This document shows positions 17,640 through 24,625 of a stretch of 64,000 bases of DNA, one piece after another. Every line of letters starts with the position of its first letter. Position 1 is the first letter of the stretch. Source of the stretch: Sphingobium aromaticiconvertens (GTDB lineage Bacteria > Pseudomonadota > Alphaproteobacteria > Sphingomonadales > Sphingomonadaceae); the NCBI RefSeq assembly GCF_037154075.1, contig NZ_JBANRJ010000006.1, forward strand, positions 11,727 to 75,726, read 5' to 3'. The translations under genes and the position numbers were made by a program. The notes beneath the pieces were generated by a model that did no database searches, was not told where the DNA came from, and saw only the letters and a program-made list of their open reading frames with translations.

Positions 17640-18074
17640 CATGTCGTGAAGGAGGCGAGATCACCGGCGGATCGATGCACCCGCTTGCAGCGCGGCATAA
17701 CTGGCCGGAGATCCATCCCAGGCCACCAGGGGCGCGGCCCGCCGCGCTGAAGCCCCGTGCGCCTTCGGGCACCGCAACGATGGGCTTGTTGGATTTGACG
17801 AGGAGATCGCCCACGACCGCCGCCATGTCCCAGGAGACGTCCTCCTTGCCAAGGCGTTCCTCGATCCAGGTGCGATTGCGGCCCTCGCGATCGCGCTCTT
17901 CCTGCAGCAGGATCGCGCTTCCATCCCCGGCATAGGGATCGGCGGCCAGGACCGGAAGCACGGCAACGTTGAGACAGATGAGGTACCCATCCAAGGCTCG
18001 GGTCAGGTCGAGCGCGGCCTGAAGCCGTGCTTCCTGCCCACATCTTCATGAACGAGCAGGAGCACATTCTACAT
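17640..18074 (-). pseudogene. Decayed universal stress protein gene
   Basis: Three reading frames together give a Usp protein: an N-terminal N-V-L-L-L-V-H-E-D-V-G-R, then A-R-L-Q-A-A-L-D-L-T-R-A-L-D-G-Y-L-I-C, S-N-K-P-I-V-A-V-P-E-G-A-R-G-F and finally L-V-A-W-D-G-S-P-A-S-Y-A-A-L. The second codon is TAG, one base is lost at about 18040 and the frame changes again at about 17745. No C-terminal half with the ATP loop is left. It is a broken paralogue inside the Usp cluster. Confidence 0.75.
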
Positions 18075-18230
18075 AGCCGGTCTCCATCGCAGCAAGCAGT
18101 GAATTCTGGTTTTCCGCGACAGGCGCTCCGAATGCCGTGGTCAGATGGGTGACGGGACACTTGCCCTTGTTCAGGACGGTATCAGACTTCGGCTTGAAAC
18201 CTCACCTCTTCTGGCGTCCGCGCGCATGGA

Positions 18231-19052
18231 TCAATGTGAAAACAGCAGCGGGAGCGGCGCGCCCACGAGCAGGTCGCGGGTCACTCCGCCCAGGATCATT
18301 TCGCGCAGGCGCGAATGTCCGTAAGCGCCGAGCGACAGCAGCGCGGCACCGCGCTCGCGGGCAACCTTGACCAGCGCGTCCGCGTCCGACAACTCGTCTG
18401 CATAGGCAGGAATCACCGTCGACGCGAAGCCGTGCCGTGCGAGGTGGCGGGCGATATCCGCTCCGGGCTCGGAACCGTGGCCCTTCGTCGTGGGCTTGGC
18501 ATCTAGAACGAGCACGTCGATCTTGGCCCCAGGCGCGGCAAAGGCCGTTGCAGCGCGCAGCGCATGCGTCGACTCGCGCGTGGCGTTCCAGCCGATCGCG
18601 AGATGCTCGATCGCGCGCGGCTTGTGCCCGTTCGGAACGATCAGAACCGGCCGGCCCGACGCGAACAATATGCTCTCGATCGTTTCGCGCCGGATCGGCG
18701 GATAGTCATAATCGTCGGCTGGGCCAAACAGCACAAGGTCGGCGTAGCGGGCGGAGACCGCAGCCTTGGTGAAGATGACCGCCGGCCGGTCGGAGATCGT
18801 GCGGACCTCGACATTGGAGGCGCCGGCAATCTTGGCGATCCGCTCCTGCTTGGCTTCGACCGCTTCCGTGTAGTCGTGAAGAAAAGCATAGGGTGGCGCG
18901 ATGGTCAGCGCATAATCGGCCGAAGGGAGAGCCGAGAGCACGACGAACGAAAGGCTGGCATTGTAGAACTCGGCGAAAGCGAGCGCGTCACACAGGAACT
19001 GCTCGTCCTTGTCGCCGGTATCGACCACGGCGAGGATATCCTTGATAGCCAT
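18231..19052 (-). CDS. Universal stress protein, tandem Usp domains
   Basis: The 273-residue protein starts MAIKDILAVVDTGDKDEQFL. Its second half has I-G-W-N-A-T-R-E-S and the C-terminal S-L-G-A-Y-G-H-S-R-L-R-E-M-I-L-G-G-V-T-R-D-L. It resembles the first Usp gene of the window (466-1293) in the A-D-I-A-R-H-L-A-R-H-G segment and the end. It is probably a cytosolic stress protein; nothing points to a specific ligand. Confidence 0.9.
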   Translation of the reverse strand: MAIKDILAVVDTGDKDEQFLCDALAFAEFYNASLSFVVLSALPSADYALTIAPPYAFLHDYTEAVEAKQERIAKIAGASNVEVRTISDRPAVIFTKAAVSARYADLVLFGPADDYDYPPIRRETIESILFASGRPVLIVPNGHKPRAIEHLAIGWNATRESTHALRAATAFAAPGAKIDVLVLDAKPTTKGHGSEPGADIARHLARHGFASTVIPAYADELSDADALVKVARERGAALLSLGAYGHSRLREMILGGVTRDLLVGAPLPLLFSH

Positions 19053-19101
19053 TCTTCCCTCCAGCTTGATGGTATTTTGCTACCCCTTGCCGGTGAGGGT
19101 T

Positions 19102-19326
19102 TCATTGGGGTGTTTTACGTAGTCGTTCACGTCGAGCACGGTGAGCTGGTCGACCAGCGACCTCGCCCAGCAGCGGCCCGAGAGCAACCACATTGCTGGT
19201 GTGCAGAATGCTGTCGGTCTTTACGATCGGGCAGCCAATATCGGTGAGCAACGCCTCCGCTCCGGTGGCGAAAAGCCCGTGCACCGCAAGGCAGATTGGC
19301 GCGGGGAACCCCTGGATGTATCCCAT
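19102..19326 (-). pseudogene. Remnant of ribose-phosphate pyrophosphokinase gene (prs-like)
   Basis: The frame reads C-L-A-V-H-G-L-F-A-T-G-A-E-A-L-L-T-D-I-G-C-P-I-V and then T-D-S-I-L-H-T-S-N-V-V-A-L-G-P-L-L. This matches the C-terminal region of PRPP synthetases (V-H-x-L-F ... D-T-I-P-H-P-S-N ... A-P-L). The N-terminal two thirds are gone, and the usual I-P-H-P-S-N has lost its prolines. Such prs genes are known beside Usp genes in low-oxygen stress clusters, so it is probably a relic of that cluster. Confidence 0.6.
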
Positions 19327-19660
19327 TTCCCGGAGACCTGCCCATGTTCATGTCCGATCGTCCCACTGCGTGCGCGCTCCTCGCTTTTCGGGCAATCCGG
19401 GCCGTTGCTGGAAAGCGAGGCTGCTGTCTCTGTGGTTGACTGGTCGCGATGTAGACGAGGTTGAAGGTGCCTGCCTGCGCGAGTTGCGCAACCAGGCTAG
19501 GCCTTCATGGCTCCGCCAGCTGTCGCTGCGCCGTGGCGCGCGATCGAGAGACTGGCGCAGCCCGGCGGTCGGGAAGGCGCTTTGATGTTTCTTGTTCGCG
19601 CGCGCGAGTTCGATAGCGGGGCACGTCTCGGCGCTACTGTTGTCCTCGGCCCGCCCAGCA
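19327..19660. other. Degenerate stretch without a recognisable gene
   Basis: Short frames on both strands show no family resemblance. The stretch lies between the prs remnant and the ssb region and probably holds further decayed coding sequence. Confidence 0.5.
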
Positions 19661-19666
19661 CCTGCT

Positions 19667-19880
19667 GCGATATCCTATGAGCTGGGGCTCAAGGCCGCTC
19701 TTTTGGGCCGTGGTTGGTCGCACGATGAGGTCGCGCGCGATATCCGTCACGATCTCCTCGCCGCCTTCGACGAGGCAAGGCGTCTTGGCCTGCCGTCCCC
19801 GGGCCGTTTTTCGGCGCTGCGCCTGCCGGTGGATGATCCGCGCTGTCCGCCTTGGCCGGGGATCAGTCGAAGGGACGGTC
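19667..19880 (+). pseudogene. Possible remnant of an unidentified plasmid gene upstream of ssb
   Basis: One frame reads Y-E-L-G-L-K-A-A-L-L-G-R-G-W-S, then E-V-A-R-D-I-R-H-D-L-L-A-A-F-D-E-A and ends P-W-P-G. This looks like real helical coding sequence with ordered codon use, but it has no convincing start and reads on into the ssb gene in a different frame. The family is not recognised. Confidence 0.35.
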
Positions 19881-19910
19881 CCTTGGACCTGACACGAAGG
19901 AACTCCAGCC

Positions 19911-20380
19911 ATGCAAAATCTCGTCATCCTCCCCGGCAATGTCGGCGCCACGCCCGAGGCCCGCACCACCCAGGGCGGCACCCATATCACGCATTTCAGC
20001 CTCGCAACCTCGCGTCCGAAGCGCGACAGCAACGGCAAAATCCTCCGCGACGACAACAATCGCCTCGAGGACACTGAATGGACCGGATCCTCTGCTTCAA
20101 CGGCGTCGGCAAGACGGTCGAGCACTATGTCGACAAAGGCATGAAGCTCATGGTCCGCGGCCGCATTCACTACACCCGCTGGACCGACAGCGAGAATATC
20201 GAGCGCTACGACGTCGAGATCATCGCCGACGAGGTCACCTTCCCCAACGTGCTGATCACAGGACATCAGGCATTCTTCACTGCCGAGGCCCTCGCAGAAA
20301 TCGCGCGAACCACAATCGAGAATCTCTCTAGCTTCGAGGATAAAGGCGTGCCGGCGAATCCGGTTGCGATCTCGACCTGA
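19911..20380 (+). pseudogene. ssb: Single-stranded DNA-binding protein gene with frameshift
   Basis: The first part, M-Q-N-L-V-I-L-P-G-N-V-G-A-T-P-E, continues to D-T-E-W; the second part, in another frame, continues R-I-L-C-F-N-G-V-G-K-T-V-E-H-Y-V-D-K-G-M-K and R-G-R-I-H-Y-T-R-W. Joined, they make the OB fold of SSB (T-E-W-H-R-I-x-C-F-N in intact proteins). One base is missing at about 20080, between TGG and CGG. The tail lacks the acidic D-D-x-P-F end of standard SSB, as is common for plasmid versions. It may be a real mutation or a sequencing error. Confidence 0.75.
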
Positions 20381-20740
20381 GGCGATGCAAGTTGCACTGG
20401 CATTCGCCCCTATCGGATTGCTGCTCGCCCTGTTGATCAGCACTCGGTGGTCGCCTACGCCGCAGCAGCCGGGGCAGTCGGCCTGATCGCGGCGCTGCTA
20501 ATCTGAGTTCAGGAGAGGTGAATATCCCAGAGTCGATGCCAAACCAACGGGTCCACGACAAGCGCACGCGCCCCGCTGATTTCCAATGAGAGATGGCGCG
20601 GCGTCCCACCGAGTCCGACAACCAACTCTCAGTAGAGATCCGGCAGATTGCCTGACGGCTGTGCGCCGGCGGTCAAAATGGAGCAGTTCCTCAGTCGATC
20701 GCGGGCGACATCACCGGTGCGTGTGCGCTGCCGACGCACG
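20381..20740. other. Intergenic stretch, no gene supported
   Basis: A 33-codon frame at about 20385 encodes a hydrophobic peptide, and a second frame continues with A-A-A-A-G-A-V-G-L-I-A-A-L-L-I, so a decayed small membrane protein is possible. Nothing else is seen. Confidence 0.3.
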
Positions 20741-21046
20741 TCAGTTCCGTTTGCGCACGAACTCGGCACGCAGAACGAGCCCCTTAATGCCATCATAGCG
20801 GCAATCGATCTCTTGAGCATCACCGGTCAATCTGATCGACTTGATCAACGTCCCGCGTTTGATGGTCTGCCCCGCTCCCTTGACTTCGAGATCCTTGATC
20901 AGTGTTACCTGATCGCCATCGGCCAGAAGATTGCCTACGGCATCGCGGACTTCCGCACGGCCAGCGGCAGCCTTGCGCTCCGAAAGTTCGGAGGCCGGCA
21001 TCCATTCGCCGGACTCATCATCGTAAACATAGTCGTCTTGGCTCAT
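20741..21046 (-). CDS. PhnA/YjdM-family protein (C-terminal PhnA domain)
   Basis: The 101-residue protein starts MSQDDYVYDDESGEWMPASE. The core V-R-D-A-V-G-N-L-L-A-D-G-D-Q-V-T-L-I-K-D-L-x-V-K-G and I-K-R-G-T-L-I-K-S-I-R-L match the PhnA (YjdM) domain. The N-terminal zinc ribbon of E. coli PhnA is replaced by a short acidic head. The name comes from old alkylphosphonate work; the actual function is unknown. Its start overlaps the thiolase stop by 4 bases, implying co-translation. Confidence 0.85.
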   Translation of the reverse strand: MSQDDYVYDDESGEWMPASELSERKAAAGRAEVRDAVGNLLADGDQVTLIKDLEVKGAGQTIKRGTLIKSIRLTGDAQEIDCRYDGIKGLVLRAEFVRKRN

Positions 21047-22125
21047 TTGATTTCTCCAGTCTGTTCCGATCGGCCGTTTAGACGGGAAAGGCGCTCGATC
21101 ACCAAGGCAATGCCTTGCCCGCCACCAATGCACATCGTCACAAGGGCATAGCGCCCGCCGATGCGCTCGAGTTCGTAAAGCGCCTTGATCGTGATGATCG
21201 CTCCTGTCGCCCCGAGAGGATGACCCAGCCCTATACCGCTACCGTTCGGATTCACCTTCTCAGGTGCAAAATCGAGGAGCTTCGCGACAGCGCATGCCTG
21301 CGCGGCGAAGGCTTCGTTGGCCTCGATCACATCGATGTCATCGAGCGACAGCCCTGCGCGCTTCAGAGCAATGGGAACGGCCTCGACCGGTCCAAGCCCC
21401 ATGACGTCGGGCGCAACGCCGGCGTGACCCCAGCTGACAATCCGCGCCCGCGGAGTAAGCCCCCGCGCATGGGCGGCAGCTGTGGACGCGAGCACAAGCG
21501 CGGCCCCGCCGTCGTTGATCCCGCTGGCGTTTCCGGCGGTGACGGTAGCGCCGTCCTTGCGGAAGATCGGCTTGAGGCTGGCGAGCTCCGTTTCCGAGAC
21601 GTCAGTCCGCACGTGCTCGTCAACCTCGAACCGGGATATACCCCCACGACTTTTCCACTCGACGGCAACGATCTGCTCGGCGAACCGGCCCTCCTGCTGG
21701 GCCCGGCCGGCGCGCCTGTGGCTTTCGGCGGCGAGCGCGTCCTGTTGCAATCGCGAGATGCCGTGCCGCGCAGCCACATTCTCCGCCGTCATGCCCATGT
21801 GCCCGGCGCCAAAGGGATCGTTGAGAATGGCGTTCATCGCGTCGATCATTGCCTCGTCGCCCATGCGCCGGCCCCACCGGAGCGACTTCACCACATGCGG
21901 CGACTGGCTCATGCTCTCCACACCGCCCGCCACAGCGAAATCGCATTCGCCTAGCGCAATCATCTGCGCGACCGAGATGATCGCCTGAACGCTCGACCCG
22001 CATAGCCGGTTGAGCGTCAGCGCGGGCGTCTTATCGGGAATCCCTGCGGCTATCGCACAGACCCGCGACAGGTAGGCGTCGCGCGGCTCGCTCTGGATGA
22101 CTTGCCCGAGCACAACATGGCCAAC
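21043..22125 (-). pseudogene. Acetyl-CoA acetyltransferase (thiolase), 5' end removed by IS
   Basis: The remaining 356 codons carry the thiolase active sites: nucleophilic Cys in R-L-C-G-S-S-V-Q, the N-E-A-F-A motif, G-L-G-H-P-L-G-A-T-G with the catalytic His, and C-I-G-G-G-Q-G at the C-terminus. Thiolases condense or cleave acetyl-CoA/acetoacetyl-CoA. About 40 N-terminal residues, including the first beta strand, are missing: coding sequence can be followed upstream through V-G-H-V-V-L-G-Q and then meets the IS terminus and a TGA. A GTG at 22113 could still start a shortened, probably inactive protein. Confidence 0.85.
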
Positions 22126-22168
22126 TGTCCGTCGTCAGAACATTTGGCACACGTCGCGTCGTAAATTA
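22126..22168 (+). repeat. IS left terminal inverted repeat
   Basis: This end carries TGTCCGTCGTCAG, then TGGCACA and GTAAATTA. It pairs with the right end at 13 (one mismatch), 7 and 8 matching positions in the three blocks. The orfB stop lies just inside. Confidence 0.75.
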
Positions 22169-22199
22169 GCGGAGTGCGGGCCTCGTCTTGGGGTTGATG

Positions 22200-23180
22200 T
22201 TAAGCGGCGAGCCTGCGGTGTTGCAAGCGCCGATATTCGATGGTCTTTCGCTTGATCCTTTCGCGCTGTTTGATGATGGCGGGAGCCCTGCCGAGGTAGG
22301 CGTCGGCGGGCGTCACGTTGTTCAGGCTCTCGTGGTAACGCTGGTTGTTGTAATGCTCGACGAAGGCCTCGATCTGGGCCTCAAGGTCGCCGGGCAGGAA
22401 GTAGTTTTCCAGCAGGATGCGGTTTTTCAGGGTTTGGTGCCAGCGCTCGATCTTGCCTTGGGTCTGGGGGTGCATCGGAGCGCCGCGTACATGGCTCATC
22501 TTCTGGGCATCGATGTATTCCGCCAGTTCGCCCGCGATGTAGCTGGGGCCGTTATCGCTGAGCAGCCTGGGCTTGTGCAGCACGGTGGCGCTGTCGCAGC
22601 CGGAAGCCTTAAGGGCCAGGTCCAGCGTGTCGGTGACATCCTCGGCGCGCATGTTGGTGCACAGTTTCCAGGCGATAATGTAGCGCGAGAAGTCGTCGAG
22701 CACGGTCGACAGGTACATCCAGCCCCACCCGATGATCTTGAAGTAGGTAAAATCGGTCTGCCACATCTCGTTCGGACGCGTGGTCTGGGTATGGAAGCGA
22801 TCGGCGGCCTTGATCACCACATAGGCCGGACTGGTAATCAGATCGTGGGCCTTCAACAGGCGGTAAACGGTGGCCTCCGACACGAAGTAGCGCTTCTCGT
22901 CGGTGAAGCGCACCGCCAGTTCGCGCGGTGACAGCTCGCTGTAATCCAGCGCCATCTCGACGATCTGGCCCTGGATATCGTCGCCGATGCGGTTCCACAC
23001 CCGACTCGGCGCCGATGGCCGATCTTCCAGCGCCTCCGGCCCGCCTTCGACGAAGCGATCGTACCAGCGGTAGAACGTCCGGCGGGGGATGCCGAGTTTG
23101 TCCAGCGTGTGCTTGGCGGGCAGGTGCGACTGCTCGACGATCCGGATGATCTCGAGCTTTTCGGATGCGGGATACCTCAT
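22200..23180 (-). CDS. IS3-family transposase OrfB (DDE integrase core)
   Basis: The 326-residue protein has an N-terminal helix-turn-helix (L-G-I-P-R-R-T-F-Y-R-W-Y) and an rve integrase core with catalytic D143 (W-Q-T-D-F-T), D209 (L-S-D-N-G-P-S-Y) and E245 (G-K-I-E-R-W-H-Q), giving the D-x35-E spacing of IS3 transposases. The start overlaps the orfA stop by 4 bases (ATGA). The catalytic residues are intact, so the element could still be active. Confidence 0.95.
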   Translation of the reverse strand: MRYPASEKLEIIRIVEQSHLPAKHTLDKLGIPRRTFYRWYDRFVEGGPEALEDRPSAPSRVWNRIGDDIQGQIVEMALDYSELSPRELAVRFTDEKRYFVSEATVYRLLKAHDLITSPAYVVIKAADRFHTQTTRPNEMWQTDFTYFKIIGWGWMYLSTVLDDFSRYIIAWKLCTNMRAEDVTDTLDLALKASGCDSATVLHKPRLLSDNGPSYIAGELAEYIDAQKMSHVRGAPMHPQTQGKIERWHQTLKNRILLENYFLPGDLEAQIEAFVEHYNNQRYHESLNNVTPADAYLGRAPAIIKQRERIKRKTIEYRRLQHRRLAA

Positions 23181-23563
23181 TCGTCGTCGCCCCCATCCGC
23201 GATCATGCTTTTTTTAAGCAGGCGGTTTTCCAGCGTCAGGTCGGCCACGCATTCCTTCAGGGCACGGGCCTCGCGGCGCAGATCCTGCACCTCGCCAGTG
23301 GTCGCAGCACGGGCGGTGTCACCGGCCAGGCGCCGCTTGCCCGCTTCCATGAACTCCTTCGACCAGGTGTAATACAGGCTTTGGGCAATGCCTTCCTTGC
23401 GGCACAACTCGGCGATGCTGTCCTCGCCGCGCAGACCGTCCAGCACAATACGGATCTTGTCTTCGGCTGAGAAATGGCGCCGGGTCTGCCGCCGGATATC
23501 CTTCACAACACGCTCAGCAGGGGCCTTTGTCGGCGAATTTTTCAAGGAGGGTTTGGGCTTCAT
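23177..23563 (-). CDS. IS3-family OrfA (HTH protein)
   Basis: The 128-residue protein has an HTH region F-S-A-E-D-K-I-R-I-V-L-D-G-L-R-G-E-D-S-I-A-E-L-C-R and then a leucine-rich coiled coil (L-R-R-E-A-R-A-L-K, L-T-L-E-N-R-L-L-K-K). This is the normal OrfA plan; it binds the IS ends and dimerises. OrfA and OrfB are joined by an ATGA overlap rather than an obvious slippery frameshift site. Confidence 0.93.
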   Translation of the reverse strand: MKPKPSLKNSPTKAPAERVVKDIRRQTRRHFSAEDKIRIVLDGLRGEDSIAELCRKEGIAQSLYYTWSKEFMEAGKRRLAGDTARAATTGEVQDLRREARALKECVADLTLENRLLKKSMIADGGDDE

Positions 23564-23603
23564 CTTCGTTCCTTCGTCACTACGACGAAGCCCAAACCCT
23601 CCT

Positions 23604-23648
23604 TAATTTACAACCTCAAATCTGTGCCATTGGTGCTGACGGCGGACA
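23604..23648 (-). repeat. IS right terminal inverted repeat
   Basis: On the minus strand this end reads TGTCCGCCGTCAG, six variable bases, TGGCACA and then GTAAATTA. The frame of the neighbouring ArdC-like gene continues into it and stops at TGA inside the repeat. Confidence 0.75.
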
Positions 23649-24545
23649 GTCGGCTGCGGCACCGCCGAAGCTCTTGAGGTATGCGAAGGCCTGCTCGGCC
23701 TTGGCGGCGGCATGGATGATCGCGGTCTTGTCGCCGCGCAGGATGCCGAGCCAATGCCCGACATAGCTCGCATGGCTGTCATGAAGCACGTTGGGGAGTG
23801 CGAGGTCTGCGCAGCAGAGCCCTGCGCCGACCTCAGCTACGAGTTCCTCGAACGAATATGCCTTGTCGCCGAAGCGTTTGCCGAAGGTCCGTGCGAGCCT
23901 GTTGGCATGGCCCGACCAGTGCACGGTCTCGTGGCAGCGGGTCGAAGCGTAGTGATCCATACTGCGGAAGGCCGTTCGGTTTGGCAGCTGGATATGGTCG
24001 AAGGTGGGACTGAAATAGGCCTGGTTCCCGCCATGGCGTACATCGGCGGGAATGACAGCGAAGAAGGCGTCGATCGCCGCCTGACGCTCGGACGGGACTG
24101 GAGGTTGCTCGGGCTCGTCGGATGGATAGAAATAGGGCGGAAGGCCGTCCACCTGATCGGCATTGTAGACGATGTAGTGGCGCAGGAAGCGGATGCTGCG
24201 CTCCACCTCCTTGCCGGTTTCGGGATGTTCCTCGCGTTTCTTGAACGAGGAGTAGTAGACCGACAGCGCGCCGGTCTCGCCTTTGCGAACATGGCCACCC
24301 AGCGTTTCCGCCTGGCGCCAGGTCATCCAGTAGCGCGAACGATAACCCTGGGCATCGCCGAGCGCCCATAAATAGAGCACGTTGATGCCCTTATAGGGCG
24401 TTCCGCAGTGACGCAGGGGACGGCCCCCTGCCCCATTCGACCGCCAAGGCCGCGACCAGGGCGGGACGCCCTCCTCGAGTTTGCGGATGATGAGGTCGGT
24501 GATTTCCGCGGCAACGTCGCGGCTGGAGCGTTTCGCAAGGGGCAT
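23616..24545 (-). CDS. ArdC-like antirestriction / zincin-domain protein, 3' end replaced by IS
   Basis: The 309-residue protein has an N-terminal ssDNA-binding ArdC domain (about 10-130, with P-W-S-R-P-W and Y-K-G-I-N-V-L-Y-L-W) and a zincin-like peptidase domain with H205-E-x-x-H209. ArdC proteins coat incoming ssDNA and protect it from restriction during conjugation. The last codons (C-P-P-S-A-P-M-A-Q-I) come from the IS right end, so the native C-terminus is lost, although the catalytic motif is intact. It stands next to the large ParB-like gene, as in other plasmids. Confidence 0.88.
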   Translation of the reverse strand: MPLAKRSSRDVAAEITDLIIRKLEEGVPPWSRPWRSNGAGGRPLRHCGTPYKGINVLYLWALGDAQGYRSRYWMTWRQAETLGGHVRKGETGALSVYYSSFKKREEHPETGKEVERSIRFLRHYIVYNADQVDGLPPYFYPSDEPEQPPVPSERQAAIDAFFAVIPADVRHGGNQAYFSPTFDHIQLPNRTAFRSMDHYASTRCHETVHWSGHANRLARTFGKRFGDKAYSFEELVAEVGAGLCCADLALPNVLHDSHASYVGHWLGILRGDKTAIIHAAAKAEQAFAYLKSFGGAAADCPPSAPMAQI

Positions 24546-24625
24546 GGCAGGTCTCCGGGCGGAACGAGAAAGTGCCGCCGGCGCAAGAACAGGCGCCGGC
24601 GGCTAGGCATCCAGGAGAAAGAGGA

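Larger units (their letters stand above)
22126..23648 (-). mobile_element. IS3-family insertion sequence
   Basis: About 1.5 kb with orfA and orfB on the minus strand. Inverted terminal repeats of about 43-45 bp are imperfect: both ends begin TGTCCG(T/C)CGTCAG, followed after six variable bases by TGGCACA and later GTAAATTA. The exact outer bases were set by the TG...CA rule. No target-site duplication is visible (left flank CAAC, right flank GTCG). The element truncates the thiolase on one side and the ArdC-like gene on the other. Confidence 0.85.

Noticed and set aside
22145..23629. IS ends placed at TGGCACA
   Set aside because: Similarity of the two ends continues outward through CTGACGRCGGACA, so the outer positions are better.
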